Positions 41,484 through 50,988 of a stretch of 64,000 bases of DNA are shown in pieces. Position numbers and translations under genes: made by a program. Below the pieces are notes generated by a model. It was not told where the DNA came from. It saw nothing but the letters and a program-made list of their open reading frames with translations, and did not search any database. The stretch spans positions 558,001 through 622,000 of the forward strand of contig NZ_JANDJO010000001.1 in the NCBI RefSeq assembly GCF_024331145.1, in the 5' to 3' direction. The number at the start of each line of letters is the position of its first letter. Position 1 is the first letter of the stretch. The stretch is from Shimia sp. CNT1-13L.2 (lineage in GTDB: Bacteria > Pseudomonadota > Alphaproteobacteria > Rhodobacterales > Rhodobacteraceae).

Positions 41484-42743
41484 TCAAAGTGTGAACTTGC
41501 CAGGCTCCATCGCGGCCAGTTGATCGATCCATTCCATCTGCCGCGGCAGGCATACGGATTGCAGATCGTATTTCTCCTGGGCGAATTTTCGCGCAGCGCG
41601 GCCAAGCTCGTCTGCCATCTCGCGATTCTCGAGAACCGTGCAGATTTCCTCGACCATTTTGTCCTGATCGAAGAACGGGAACAGGCGTCCGGTTTCACCG
41701 TGCTTGATCGCCTCTTTCAAAGGTGCGGTATCACTGGCGACAATCGGAGCCCCAGCGCTCATCGACTCGATCAGCGACCAACTCAGGACAAACGGGTAGG
41801 TCAGGTAAACATGCGCGCTCGAGACCTGAAGCAGGCGCAGGAACTGGTCATAGGGAATCCGGCCAAGGAAGTGCACGCGCTCCCAATCGGGCGTTGAAAT
41901 CTTGCCGCGCACCTCGTCGATATAGATCTGCTTCCAGGTCCGGCCGTCCGGCGGCTTGGCACCATAGCTGACCTCGTCGCCCCCGACCATCAGAACCCGC
42001 GCATTCGGGCGTTCCTTCAACAGCCGCGGCAGCGCCCGCATAAAGACATGATAACCGCGATAGGGTTCGAGGTTGCGGTTCACAAAGGTGATCACCTCGT
42101 CCTTGCGCGTCACCACCAGATCGTCGTTCACCTTCATCGCCACATCGGGGCTTGGCATCACATGGTTGGTGTCGATCCCGTCATGAATGACCGTGATCTT
42201 GTCGCGGAACTGTTGGGGGAAGGTGCCCGCCTGGAACTCGGTCGGGCTGACGCCCATATCGCCGACTTCCAGGTGCATGAGGTTGTTGAGATTCTTCAGC
42301 CGCAGGCGCATCGCCTCGACTTCCGGCATCTTCTGCGGGAACTCGGGATCAAAGCCCATGTCGCCATCGCGGGTGGTGTAATAGAGCTCGTAATAGAGCC
42401 CGATTCGCGCCTTGGGCCAGAGATCGCGCAGGAACATCGATTCCCCCCATCCTGGGTGAGCAACGATCAGGTCCGGCTCGAATCCCTGCTGCTTGAGTTG
42501 CTTGGCCGCGAGATAGCAAGACTCACCGCGCAACAGCTTGGTCTCGAAGTCCACCAGCCAGGGGTGCAGGTTCTGGCTGGGATTGCGGCGAATCTCGTAG
42601 GGCAGAAGCTGAACGCCCTGCCAGGCGCCAGGCTGTTTCACGCGCAGAGTGAGAGCAACACACCGATGCCCACGCGCAGCCAGCGCCGGGGCCAGATGCT
42701 TGTACTGGCCCGGAAAATTTTGGTGAATGAAGAGAATGTTCAT
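41484..42743 (-). CDS. Glycosyltransferase family 4 protein
   Basis: A 419-residue GT-B enzyme. The N-terminal half (MNILFIHQNFPGQYKHLAPALAARGH, DLIVAHPGWGESMFLRD) matches the Glyco_trans_4_3 domain; the C-terminal donor domain has FVNRNLEPYRGYHVFMRALP, VHFLGRIPYDQF and the ESMSAGAPIVASD E-x7-E-type segment. Probably transfers a sugar in surface polysaccharide synthesis; acceptor unknown. Upstream in-frame codons exist to 42797, but the Rossmann strand begins at MNILFIH. Confidence 0.87.
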   Translation of the reverse strand: MNILFIHQNFPGQYKHLAPALAARGHRCVALTLRVKQPGAWQGVQLLPYEIRRNPSQNLHPWLVDFETKLLRGESCYLAAKQLKQQGFEPDLIVAHPGWGESMFLRDLWPKARIGLYYELYYTTRDGDMGFDPEFPQKMPEVEAMRLRLKNLNNLMHLEVGDMGVSPTEFQAGTFPQQFRDKITVIHDGIDTNHVMPSPDVAMKVNDDLVVTRKDEVITFVNRNLEPYRGYHVFMRALPRLLKERPNARVLMVGGDEVSYGAKPPDGRTWKQIYIDEVRGKISTPDWERVHFLGRIPYDQFLRLLQVSSAHVYLTYPFVLSWSLIESMSAGAPIVASDTAPLKEAIKHGETGRLFPFFDQDKMVEEICTVLENREMADELGRAARKFAQEKYDLQSVCLPRQMEWIDQLAAMEPGKFTL

Positions 42744-42913
42744 TGGGAATGCTTTCTGAAAACCCGGTGCGTCCTTGTATATCCGAAAAATTCCCATGCC
42801 TAGCGTGTCATTTTTTCAAATTGAGGCCCCCAAGCCCTAGACCACGCGCTTTTGGGCGCATATCACCGCTGAAAACGCTGCACTGCCTGAATTCTAAGGA
42901 AAGGTGACTGTTT

Positions 42914-45487
42914 ATGTCGCGCTATTCTGCCGCCGAAATCGAAGCCAAATGGCAAGAAGCCTGGGCCAAGTCCGATACCTTCAAGGCCGTCCGGGACGAA
43001 TCCAAGCCCAAGTATTACGTCCTCGAGATGTTCCCCTACCCGTCGGGCAAGCTGCACATGGGGCACGTGCGCAACTACACGATGGGTGACGTGATCGCGC
43101 GCTACAAGATGTCGACCGGCCACAACGTGCTGCACCCGATGGGCTTTGACGCCTTCGGCATGCCCGCGGAAAACGCCGCGATGGCTTCTGGCGGCCACCC
43201 CAAGGACTGGACCTACGCCAACATCGACACGATGGTCGACCAGATGAAGCCGCTTGGCCTCTCGCTCGACTGGTCGCGCATGTTCGCCACCTGTGACGTG
43301 GAATATTATGGCCAGCAGCAGGCGCTGTTCCTCGACATGCTGGAAAAGGGCCTTGTCTACCGCAAGAACGCGGTTGTGAACTGGGATCCCGTCGACATGA
43401 CCGTTCTTGCCAATGAACAGGTCATCGACGGCAAGGGCTGGCGCTCGGGCGCGGATGTCGAACGCCGCGAACTGACCCAGTGGTTCTTCAACATCTCCTC
43501 GATGTCGGAAGAGCTGTTGTCGGCGCTGGATACGCTTGAGAACTGGCCCGCCAAGGTGCGCCTGATGCAGGAAAACTGGATCGGCAAATCGCGCGGCCTG
43601 CAATTCTCGTTCGAACGCACCGATGGTGAAGAGCCGATCACCGTCTACACCACCCGTCCGGACACGCTGAACGGTGCGTCCTTTGTCGGCATCTCGCCCG
43701 ATCACCCGATCGCCAAGGCGATGGAGGCCGAAAACCCCGAGGTCGCGGCCTTTGTTGCCGAATGCCGCAAGGGGGGCACCACCGAGGAAGCCATCGAGAC
43801 CGCCGAAAAGCTGGGCTATGACACCGGCATCAAGGTCAAGCACCCGCTGAACCCCGATTGGGAACTTCCGGTCTGGATCGCCAACTTCATCCTGATGGAT
43901 TACGGCACCGGCGCGATCTTTGCCTGTCCGGCGCATGACCAGCGCGACCTTGATTTCTGCCGCAAGTATGACCTGCCGGTGATCGACACCTTCTTTGCGC
44001 TGGACGACGCCACGCCGGTCGCGAACGAAGCCTTTGTGCCGCCGAAAACCGAAAAGGTGAAATGGGTCGATCACTTCGCCGGTCTGGATGAAGCCACCGG
44101 CGAAGAGGCCATCAACGCCACCGTCGATTTTGCCGAAAAGGCAGGTTGGGGCGAAGGCGTCACCAAGTACCGCCTGCGCGACTGGGGCCTGTCCCGCCAG
44201 CGGTATTGGGGCTGCCCGATCCCGGTTGTCCACTGCGACAGCTGCGGCGTGGTGCCCGAAAAGAAAGAGAACCTGCCGGTCGAACTGCCCTATGACGAAG
44301 ACGGCAAGGCGATTGATTTCTCGATCCCCGGCAACCCGCTGGACCGTCACCCGAACTGGCGTGACTGTTCCTGCCCGAAATGTGGCGCACCGGCGCAGCG
44401 CGAAACCGACACGATGGACACGTTTGTCGATTCGTCGTGGTATTTCGCCCGCTTCACCGCGCCGCGCGCCGACACCCCGACCGATCTGGCCGAAGCCGAA
44501 TACTGGATGAACGTCGACCAATACATCGGTGGCATCGAACACGCGATCCTGCACCTCTTGTATTCGCGCTTCTTTGCCCGCGCGATGAACATCACCGGCC
44601 ACCTGCCTGAGAAGTCGAAAGAACCCTTCGACGCGCTGTTCACGCAGGGCATGGTGACCCACGCGATCTACAAGAACGCCGAGCGCACCGATGAAAACGG
44701 CCGCGCGATCTATCACTACCCGGCCGAAGTCGAGGAACGTGATGGCGGCACCTTCGTCAAGGAAACTGGCGAAAAGATCGAGGTCATCCCCTCGGCCAAG
44801 ATGTCGAAGTCGAAAAACAACGTGGTCGACCCGCTGAACATCATCAGCAGCTATGGCGCAGACACTGCCCGTTGGTTCGTCCTGTCCGATTCGCCGCCCG
44901 AGCGTGACGTGGAATGGACCGCCTCGGGGGCCGAAGCCGCCGCCAAGCACCTTGCCCGCGTCCACCGCATCGCCTCCGAGATCGCCGAAATGCCTGCCGG
45001 CACCGGCAATGGGGATGAAGACCTGTTGCGCGAAATGCACAAGGCCATCCGCGACGTGACCCTGGGTGTCGAAAGCTTCGGCTTCAACGCCTCCATCGCC
45101 AAGCTTTACGGCTTTACCAACACGCTGGCCAAATCCAAGGCCGGTGGCGACGCCAAGCGCACAGCCGCCAAGACCCTTGCCCAGCTGATGTCGCCGATGA
45201 CCCCGCACCTCTCCGAGGAAGTCTGGACCATGCTGGGTGGCGAAGGTCTGGTCATCGATGCCGCCTGGCCCGTCGCCGATGAGGCCATGCTGGTCGAGGC
45301 CAACGTGACCCTGCCGATCCAGATCAACGGCAAACGTCGCGCGGAAATCAGCGTTCCCAAGGATATGGCGAAGGAAGAGGTTGAAAAACTTGTCCTCGCA
45401 CACGAAGCTGTCACTCGTGCGCTGGATGGGGCCCAGCCCAAGAAACTCATCGTTGTCCCCGGCCGGATCGTGAATGTCGTCATTTAA
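42914..45487 (+). CDS. leuS: Leucyl-tRNA synthetase
   Basis: An 857-residue class Ia synthetase. The HIGH motif appears as [13 protein letters not shown] (about residues 40-52), the CP1 editing domain carries [20 protein letters not shown], and the KMSKS motif is [14 protein letters not shown] (about 620-633). The anticodon-binding and C-terminal domains are complete to the end. The gene has few clear promoter marks; AAGG lies before ATG. Its last 14 bp overlap lptE, and holA follows, a standard alphaproteobacterial set. Confidence 0.97.
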   Translation: MSRYSAAEIEAKWQEAWAKSDTFKAVRDESKPKYYVLEMFPYPSGKLHMGHVRNYTMGDVIARYKMSTGHNVLHPMGFDAFGMPAENAAMASGGHPKDWTYANIDTMVDQMKPLGLSLDWSRMFATCDVEYYGQQQALFLDMLEKGLVYRKNAVVNWDPVDMTVLANEQVIDGKGWRSGADVERRELTQWFFNISSMSEELLSALDTLENWPAKVRLMQENWIGKSRGLQFSFERTDGEEPITVYTTRPDTLNGASFVGISPDHPIAKAMEAENPEVAAFVAECRKGGTTEEAIETAEKLGYDTGIKVKHPLNPDWELPVWIANFILMDYGTGAIFACPAHDQRDLDFCRKYDLPVIDTFFALDDATPVANEAFVPPKTEKVKWVDHFAGLDEATGEEAINATVDFAEKAGWGEGVTKYRLRDWGLSRQRYWGCPIPVVHCDSCGVVPEKKENLPVELPYDEDGKAIDFSIPGNPLDRHPNWRDCSCPKCGAPAQRETDTMDTFVDSSWYFARFTAPRADTPTDLAEAEYWMNVDQYIGGIEHAILHLLYSRFFARAMNITGHLPEKSKEPFDALFTQGMVTHAIYKNAERTDENGRAIYHYPAEVEERDGGTFVKETGEKIEVIPSAKMSKSKNNVVDPLNIISSYGADTARWFVLSDSPPERDVEWTASGAEAAAKHLARVHRIASEIAEMPAGTGNGDEDLLREMHKAIRDVTLGVESFGFNASIAKLYGFTNTLAKSKAGGDAKRTAAKTLAQLMSPMTPHLSEEVWTMLGGEGLVIDAAWPVADEAMLVEANVTLPIQINGKRRAEISVPKDMAKEEVEKLVLAHEAVTRALDGAQPKKLIVVPGRIVNVVI

Positions 45488-45974
45488 CCGCCGCAGCTTC
45501 CTGTTGTTTGCCGCAGCCTCCGGGGTCACCCTCGCGGGCTGTGGTTTCACCCCCACCTACGGGCAAAAGGGCACCGCATCGCGGTTCCTGAACAACATCG
45601 CCGTCGACGCGCCAACGGATCAGAACACCTATGTTCTGGTGCGCGAACTCGAAGATCGCCTTGGCCGCGTGTCGCAGGGGGCATACGGCCTGAGCGTCGC
45701 CGTGAAAACCACGGAAGAAACCGCCGCCAAGAACATCCGCGGCGTGATCACCCGTTTTGACATCACCGGCGAGGCCACCTTTGCCCTGCGCGACATCGCT
45801 TCGGGCGAAGTGCTCACCAGCGGCAAGACACAGAACTTTGTCAGCTATTCGGCCTCGGGCACCACGGTGGCCACGCTGGCCGCCGAAACCGATGCCTATG
45901 AACGGCTGATGGTGATCCTGACCGATCAGATCGTGGCCAACCTGATGGCCTATGCGGCCCAAAACCCGTCATGA
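45474..45974 (+). CDS. lptE: LPS-assembly lipoprotein LptE
   Basis: A 166-residue outer-membrane lipoprotein, plug of the LptDE translocon that inserts lipopolysaccharide. The signal ends at the lipobox LAGC (Cys23), followed by GFTPTYG, the usual start of mature LptE. The signal begins [17 protein letters not shown], whose paired arginines and hydrophobic core resemble a Tat signal. It overlaps leuS by 14 bp and holA by 4 bp (ATGA). Confidence 0.85.
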   Translation: MSSFNRRSFLLFAAASGVTLAGCGFTPTYGQKGTASRFLNNIAVDAPTDQNTYVLVRELEDRLGRVSQGAYGLSVAVKTTEETAAKNIRGVITRFDITGEATFALRDIASGEVLTSGKTQNFVSYSASGTTVATLAAETDAYERLMVILTDQIVANLMAYAAQNPS

Positions 45975-46996
45975 AGCTGAACGCGCGGGACATCGCGCGC
46001 TATGTGACCAAGCCTGAAACAGATCGTACCGGGGTTCTGATCTACGGGGCCGACGCCATGCGCGTTGCCCTGCGCCGCCAGGAACTGGTCGCATCGCTGA
46101 TCGGCCCACAAGGCGAAGAGGAAATGCGCTTGTCGCGGATGCCCGGTGGCGATCTGCGCAAAGATCCGGCCCGCCTTGTCGATGCCATCAAGGCGGTAAG
46201 CTTCTTTCCCGGCCCCCGCGTGGCCTTTGTCGAAGATGCCAATGACACCGCCGCTCCCGCCGTTCTGGCCGCGCTCGAAGACTGGGCGCCGGGCGACGCG
46301 CAGATCATTGTCACCGCTGGCCAGCTCAAGGCATCTTCGAAAATCCGCAAGGCGTTTGAAAACCATCCCAACGCCTATGCCGTCGGCATCTACAACGACC
46401 CACCTTCACGCGAAGAGATCGAGGCCGAACTGGCCCGCTCCGGCCTGCGCGAAGTCGATCGTGACGCGATGACCGATCTCTCTAATCTCGCCAAGGAACT
46501 TGATCCAGGCGATTTCCGCCAGACCCTCGAGAAACTGTCGCTTTATAAGCTGAACGACAGCACCCCCGTCAGCAGCGATGACATTGTCGCCTGCGCCCCG
46601 ACCTCGACCGAGGCCGCGCTGGATGACGTCCTGAATATCACCGCCGAAGGCCGCGCTCCCGAACTTGGCCCGGTGCTGCGCAAGCTCGAAGCGCAGGGCA
46701 TGAACCCTGTCACCCTCTGTATCAGCGCCACCCGTCATTTCCGTGCGCTCTATACTGCCGCATCCGATCCCGGCGGCGCAGCAGCCGGCATTGCCCGGAT
46801 GCGCCCGCCGATCTTTGGCCCGCGCCGGGATCGCATGTTGCGACAGGCGCAGGGCTGGGGGGCTGCCAAGCTGGAACAGGCACTGACCATTCTCACCGAT
46901 ACTGACCTGCAACTGCGCTCGGCAGGGCAAAGCGCCCCCGCAATGGCACTTGTCGAACGGATGCTTCTGCGCCTCGCGATGCTCTCGCGCCGCTGA
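45971..46996 (+). CDS. holA: DNA polymerase III subunit delta
   Basis: A 341-residue clamp-loader subunit that opens the beta clamp. The N-terminal AAA-like region has VLIYGADAMRVALRRQELV and FFPGPRVAFVEDANDT; the middle contains DREALTDLSNLAKELDPGDFRQTLEKLSLY-type helices and the C-terminal collar AQGMNPVTLCISATRHFRALY. The ATGA overlap with lptE fixes the start. Confidence 0.92.
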   Translation: MKLNARDIARYVTKPETDRTGVLIYGADAMRVALRRQELVASLIGPQGEEEMRLSRMPGGDLRKDPARLVDAIKAVSFFPGPRVAFVEDANDTAAPAVLAALEDWAPGDAQIIVTAGQLKASSKIRKAFENHPNAYAVGIYNDPPSREEIEAELARSGLREVDRDAMTDLSNLAKELDPGDFRQTLEKLSLYKLNDSTPVSSDDIVACAPTSTEAALDDVLNITAEGRAPELGPVLRKLEAQGMNPVTLCISATRHFRALYTAASDPGGAAAGIARMRPPIFGPRRDRMLRQAQGWGAAKLEQALTILTDTDLQLRSAGQSAPAMALVERMLLRLAMLSRR

Positions 46997-47085
46997 CCCA
47001 TAAGTGACGGCAGGTCACACCACCCTTCTCTTGTTCCCCTTGGGAAAGCCTGCAAACCTGCGCGCAAACTTTGGGAGATCACATC

Positions 47086-47670
47086 ATGTATGAAGTCATT
47101 GGCAGCCCCACCACACGCGCCTTTCGTGTCTTGTGGGCTCTGGAAGAGCTCGGCCAACCCTACACCCTCGTCAAAGAAGGCCCCCATTCCGAAGCGGTGC
47201 TGGCGTTGAACCCGTCGGGCAAGGTTCCGGTGTTCAAGGATGGTGATCTTGTCCTGACCGATTCCACCGCCATCATGACCTATCTCGCGGATAAACACGG
47301 CGGCCTGACCCACACCGCCGGCACGCCTGACCGCGCGCGTCAGGATGCGCTGACGCATTGCATTCTCGATGAGATTGACGCCGTCCTGTGGACCGCGGCG
47401 CGCCACAGTTTCATCCTGCCCAAAGAGCATCGCGTTGCTGATGTGAAACCATCGCTGATGTGGGAATACGCCCACAACATCGAACGGTTGATGAACCGCC
47501 TCGAAGGCCCCTACCTGATGGGCGACACCTTCACGATTGCCGACATAATTCTCACCCATTGCGGAAGCTGGGCCAAGGTTGCGGGCTTTCCAACCGACAA
47601 CGAAGCATTTGCAACCTACATGCGCAACTGCCGGAGCCGCCCGGCCTTTCAGAAGCTGACAGGCAAGTAG
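47086..47670 (+). CDS. Glutathione S-transferase family protein
   Basis: A 194-residue GST. The N-terminal thioredoxin-like domain begins YEVIGSPTTRAFRVLWALEELG with a Ser/Thr-rich site and continues KVPVFKDGDLVLTDSTAIMTYLA; the C-terminal helical domain has FTIADIILTHCGSW. GGGAG lies 8 bases before ATG at 47086; 5 codons of frame upstream are excluded. It is a separate transcription unit after holA. Confidence 0.88.
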   Translation: MYEVIGSPTTRAFRVLWALEELGQPYTLVKEGPHSEAVLALNPSGKVPVFKDGDLVLTDSTAIMTYLADKHGGLTHTAGTPDRARQDALTHCILDEIDAVLWTAARHSFILPKEHRVADVKPSLMWEYAHNIERLMNRLEGPYLMGDTFTIADIILTHCGSWAKVAGFPTDNEAFATYMRNCRSRPAFQKLTGK

Positions 47671-47749
47671 GCAAACCCGCCATTGACGCGCCTCGGATCA
47701 CTCACCAGAGTGCGGGTATTGAATGTATGATTTCCCAAAGGAGTTCCGA

Positions 47750-47989
47750 ATGAAACGCGTCATTGCACTGTCTCTTGTCTCCCTCGCTCTTGCTACTACT
47801 CCCGCTCTGGCTGGCAACACCAGCATGAAGGATGGCAACGGCAACAAGCTTCGCATCAATTGCAAGAACAGCGGCTGTCTTGTTCAGACCAAGGAAAAGG
47901 GCGGCAAGTGGAAGAAGGAAAAACACGACGGCGGCCGCGAGAATTATCTCAAGCTGGTCGATGAATATAAGAAAAAGGGCTACAAGTAG
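47750..47989 (+). CDS. Small secreted lysine-rich protein
   Basis: A 79-residue protein with a clear signal peptide (MKRVIALSLVSLALATTPALA). The 58-residue mature form has Cys38 and Cys43 in INCKNSGC, probably one disulfide, and a tail rich in lysine (KEKGGKWKKEK, EYKKKGYK). AAAGGAG lies 6 bases before ATG, an excellent ribosome site. I do not recognise a named family. The basic charge suggests an envelope- or nucleic-acid-binding periplasmic protein. Confidence 0.82.
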   Translation: MKRVIALSLVSLALATTPALAGNTSMKDGNGNKLRINCKNSGCLVQTKEKGGKWKKEKHDGGRENYLKLVDEYKKKGYK

Positions 47990-48002
47990 TCGCCTAAAAC
48001 GG

Positions 48003-48031
48003 CCGGGGGCGCCCCGTTTGGGGCACCTCCG
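48003..48031 (+). terminator. Terminator-like hairpin after the small secreted protein gene
   Basis: GGGGGCGCCCC-GTTT-GGGGCACCTCC forms a long GC stem with one mismatch and one G-T pair. No U-run follows, so efficiency is uncertain. Confidence 0.45.
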
Positions 48032-48032
48032 C

Positions 48033-48060
48033 AATACCGACGTAATACCGACGTAATACA
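48033..48060. repeat. Tandem 11-bp repeat AATACCGACGT
   Basis: Two exact copies at 48033-48043 and 48044-48054, with a degenerate third start AATACA at 48055-48060. It lies in the 78-bp gap between two convergent genes. Confidence 0.6.
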
Positions 48061-48067
48061 GATAGCC

Positions 48068-49219
48068 TCAAACGCCGCAAAAATGCGCCGCGTTCTGCCC
48101 CGCCCATCTGCCCGTCGCAAGGCAGGCCGTCAGCAGATAGCCACCTGTCGGGGCCTCCCAGTCCAGCATCTCTCCGGCGGCAAAAACCCCCGGTTTCGCA
48201 GTTAGCATCAATCCCTTGTCCAGCGCCTCAAGGCGGATGCCACCGGCTGTCGAAATCGCCTGATCCATCGGTCGCGGACCGGCATGTCTGATCGGCAACG
48301 CCTTGAGAACAGGAGCTAAATCCGTCGGCAAGGGCCGTGCGAACTCCATCAGCAGCGCCTGTTTGACCGGATCCAGCTTGAGCGTTTTGCGCAGGAAGTT
48401 CGCCATGCTTGCCTTGCCCCTCGGCCGGTTCAACCTCTGGCGCAACGCCTCTTCGTCAAGATCCGGGAACAAATCGAGGAAAAGCGTTTCCCCCTCCCGC
48501 ATCCGGCGCGACACCGCATAGATACCGCCCCCTTCAAGCCCCTGTTCGGAAACGACAAATTCACCACGAACCCTCTGATCACCAGCCATCAGAGCAACGC
48601 CCTTGACCGGCGCACCAAAGTGTTTCGCCATATGCAGGGACCAGTCGACAACAAAGCCCATGTTCGCGGGCTGAAACGGCGCTGTCGGCACATCCAGAAA
48701 CCCCGCCCAGGCCCCATCCGACCCCAACCGCGCCCAACTCGCCCCGCCACAGGCCAGCACGGTCACATCCGGCGCTATCTCTTGCACGCCCTCGGGTGTC
48801 TCGAAGCGATACGCGCCCCCAACCCAGCGCCAACGGGTGCGGATTTCCACACCCTGCCCCGCCAGTCGCGCCAGCCAGGCCCGCAAAAGGGGCGAGGCTT
48901 TCATCATCTTCGGAAACACCCGTCCGGTGGAACCCGTGAACATCTCCTGCCCAAGCCCTTCGGCCCAGGCAACGGTCTCCTTGGGCCCAAAGGCTTCCAG
49001 CATTGGCCGCAGCACCGGCCCCGCCTCCTCGAAAACGGACATAAACCGTTCAAAAGGCTCATCTTTCGTGAGGTTCAGCCCCGACTTGCCAGCCATGAGG
49101 AACTTGCGGGCAACCGAAGGTTTCGCCTCGGCCACAACAACGCGCAATCCTGCCGCAGACATCTCGTCCGCCGCCATCAGACCCGCAGGTCCGGCCCCGA
49201 TCACAAGTGCTGTTTTCAT
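48068..49219 (-). CDS. HI0933-like flavoprotein (TIGR03862 type)
   Basis: A 383-residue FAD-binding oxidoreductase. The dinucleotide motif is ALVIGAGPAGLMAADEM (residues 4-20); FLMAGKSGLNLTKDEP and the final GVFAAGEMLDWEAPTGGYLL block are characteristic of the YhiN/BaiN/HI0933 family. Its substrate is unknown, although BaiN relatives act on bile-acid rings. Its start overlaps the stop of the MscS gene by ATGA, so it is translated from the same mRNA. Confidence 0.88.
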   Translation of the reverse strand: MKTALVIGAGPAGLMAADEMSAAGLRVVVAEAKPSVARKFLMAGKSGLNLTKDEPFERFMSVFEEAGPVLRPMLEAFGPKETVAWAEGLGQEMFTGSTGRVFPKMMKASPLLRAWLARLAGQGVEIRTRWRWVGGAYRFETPEGVQEIAPDVTVLACGGASWARLGSDGAWAGFLDVPTAPFQPANMGFVVDWSLHMAKHFGAPVKGVALMAGDQRVRGEFVVSEQGLEGGGIYAVSRRMREGETLFLDLFPDLDEEALRQRLNRPRGKASMANFLRKTLKLDPVKQALLMEFARPLPTDLAPVLKALPIRHAGPRPMDQAISTAGGIRLEALDKGLMLTAKPGVFAAGEMLDWEAPTGGYLLTACLATGRWAGQNAAHFCGV

Positions 49220-50535
49220 TTCATACGGGTTCGGATTTCGCCCTTCACCTGCACCACACGCTGCGGGAACGGGATCTCGATATTATGCGCCTTCAGGGCG
49301 TTCCAGATACAGAACAGGACGTCCGAGGTATACTTGTGCCGCCCGTCGTCGATCCCGTTCACCCAGAACTCGACCGCGAACTCGATGCCGCTGTCGCCAA
49401 AGGCCCGCAGCTCGCAATCCGGCGGAAAAGGCTCGCTCAGAACGTCCGGCATCGCCGCCACCGCGCTTTCAACGATATCGGGCACCAGGTTGATATCCGT
49501 GTCATAACTCACCGAAAACGGCGCCTCGTAGCGATTGGCCGATCCGCTGTCGGAATAGTTCACCACCCGCGTCGTGATGAAATCCTCGTTCGGCACAACA
49601 ATCCACTTGCCGTCATATGTCTCGAGGATCGCCGCCCGCGCGGTCATCTTGACGATGGTCCCCGCCTCGCCGCCATCCAGTTCGACATAATCGCCAACGG
49701 TTGCCTGCCCCTCCAAAAGAAGGATCACGCCGGAGATAAAGTTCGAGGCAATTTTTTGCAGGCCGAAACCAAGACCCACACCAATCGCGCCCCCCAGAAC
49801 CGCAAGCGATGTCAGCGAGATGCCCATGATGTTCATGACCAACAGGAAGGCCAGGCCGAAGATCGCGATCTCTGCGGCCTTGGCCGTCAGTTCGCGCATC
49901 GCCGGCCGCATCTCTTCCTGCCGCTTGATCGCCGCCGCGGTCTGGTCATTCGACCACCGGCCCAGCCAGAAGATCGCGCCGCCAACCAGAACAAAGCGGA
50001 TCAGGAACAAGAGCGAGAAGGACAGGTTACCTAAAGGCACAACCGTCTGGTCAAGGCGCGTCATCACCTCGTCCAGAAAGCCCACCGCGTAAAGCGCAGC
50101 GACCGGCAACAGGAAGTACTTGCCCAGAACCTTCAGAAGCGGGTCCTTGATGACCTCGTTCACCAGGATGCGCGCCGCGAGGAACATGAAAACCCGCTTG
50201 CCAAAGGCAATCACCGCCCCGGCATCAAAGATCGAGCGGGTCACGGTCTCACCGATCCCGGTGAGGCCATAGGCCAAGAGGGGCAGCATCAGCGGCAGGA
50301 AAGTCAGGATGAACCGGCGTGTCTTGGCGATGACATTGGTTTTTTCATCCGGCGGGGTCAGCAGGCGGTCCAGCACCGGCTGCAACCTGCGCGTCAGGAA
50401 CAGCGCCAGCAGGTAGGCCGCCACCAACAGGCCGAACTGCGTCCAGGCCTGGGGGCTCAGCAACCATTCCTTGGCCACGTCCCATCCCTGCACCGCGTAA
50501 CCCTGTGCCTTCTCGAGGATTTCCGTCTGATCCAC
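49216..50535 (-). CDS. MscS-family mechanosensitive channel
   Basis: A 439-residue inner-membrane protein with six or so N-terminal helices, of which the last, pore-lining one contains GGAIGVGLGFGLQKIASNFISGVILL. It is followed by the beta domain (EGQATVGDYVELDGGEAGTIVKM) and a C-terminal alpha/beta domain. The N-terminal extension exceeds E. coli MscS (286 residues). I prefer GTG at 50535, preceded by GGTTAGG, over the ATG at 50601, because the latter would overlap the divergent HNH gene. It is coupled to the flavoprotein gene. Confidence 0.85.
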   Translation of the reverse strand: MDQTEILEKAQGYAVQGWDVAKEWLLSPQAWTQFGLLVAAYLLALFLTRRLQPVLDRLLTPPDEKTNVIAKTRRFILTFLPLMLPLLAYGLTGIGETVTRSIFDAGAVIAFGKRVFMFLAARILVNEVIKDPLLKVLGKYFLLPVAALYAVGFLDEVMTRLDQTVVPLGNLSFSLLFLIRFVLVGGAIFWLGRWSNDQTAAAIKRQEEMRPAMRELTAKAAEIAIFGLAFLLVMNIMGISLTSLAVLGGAIGVGLGFGLQKIASNFISGVILLLEGQATVGDYVELDGGEAGTIVKMTARAAILETYDGKWIVVPNEDFITTRVVNYSDSGSANRYEAPFSVSYDTDINLVPDIVESAVAAMPDVLSEPFPPDCELRAFGDSGIEFAVEFWVNGIDDGRHKYTSDVLFCIWNALKAHNIEIPFPQRVVQVKGEIRTRMK

Positions 50536-50577
50536 GCTACCTAACCCTTTGAACTTACCAATACTTGGGTCATTCTC

Positions 50578-50907
50578 ATGCCCGACCACTCCGAAGGACA
50601 CAAGAAAAACCCCGTGTCAGACCCGATTTGCCCCCTATGCGGGCGTCCTATCCCCCCGGATGCACGCCAGAGCATGCACCACCTGGTGCCGCGCCTCAAA
50701 GGCGGCAAACATGGACCAACGGTGCTCTTGCACCAGATCTGTCACAATGAAATCCACGCGACCTTAAGCGAAGCAGACCTTGCGCGCGCCTATTTCACCA
50801 TCGATGCCCTGCGCGCCCATCCGCGGCTAGCCAAGTTCGTTCGCTGGGTCGCCAAACGTCCGCCGGGCTTTCATTCCAAGACGCCCGGGCCACGGCGCAA
50901 ACGATGA
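50578..50907 (+). CDS. HNH endonuclease-domain protein
   Basis: A 109-residue protein with a CPLC zinc-type pair (Cys18, Cys21), an HHLVPRLKGG segment and a downstream ICHNEIHATL segment: the H-H...H-N...H pattern of HNH nucleases. A basic tail (KTPGPRRKR) follows. No methylase, phage or restriction gene is near, so its role is unknown. No Shine-Dalgarno sequence precedes the ATG, which may be leaderless. Confidence 0.75.
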   Translation: MPDHSEGHKKNPVSDPICPLCGRPIPPDARQSMHHLVPRLKGGKHGPTVLLHQICHNEIHATLSEADLARAYFTIDALRAHPRLAKFVRWVAKRPPGFHSKTPGPRRKR

Positions 50908-50914
50908 TGGCTTC

Positions 50915-50977
50915 TTCTTGGTCCAAATATCCCCGGGGTGAATTGCCCCGTACGGGGCAAGAGGGGCAGCGCCCCTC
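50915..50977. repeat. Composite palindromic intergenic element
   Basis: Between HNH and enoyl-CoA hydratase genes: CCCCGGGG (50931-50938), the 18-bp perfect palindrome TTGCCCCGTACGGGGCAA (50943-50960), and GAGGGGC-AGC-GCCCCTC (50961-50977), preceded by TTGGTCCAAATATCC. The set resembles a dispersed repeat I associate with Rhodobacteraceae intergenic regions; no copy search could be run. Confidence 0.5.
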
Positions 50978-50988
50978 ATGCCATTGCC

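Noticed and set aside
42863-45556. Open frame of 897 codons opposite leuS
   Set aside because: Antisense shadow; leuS is complete with HIGH and KMSKS.
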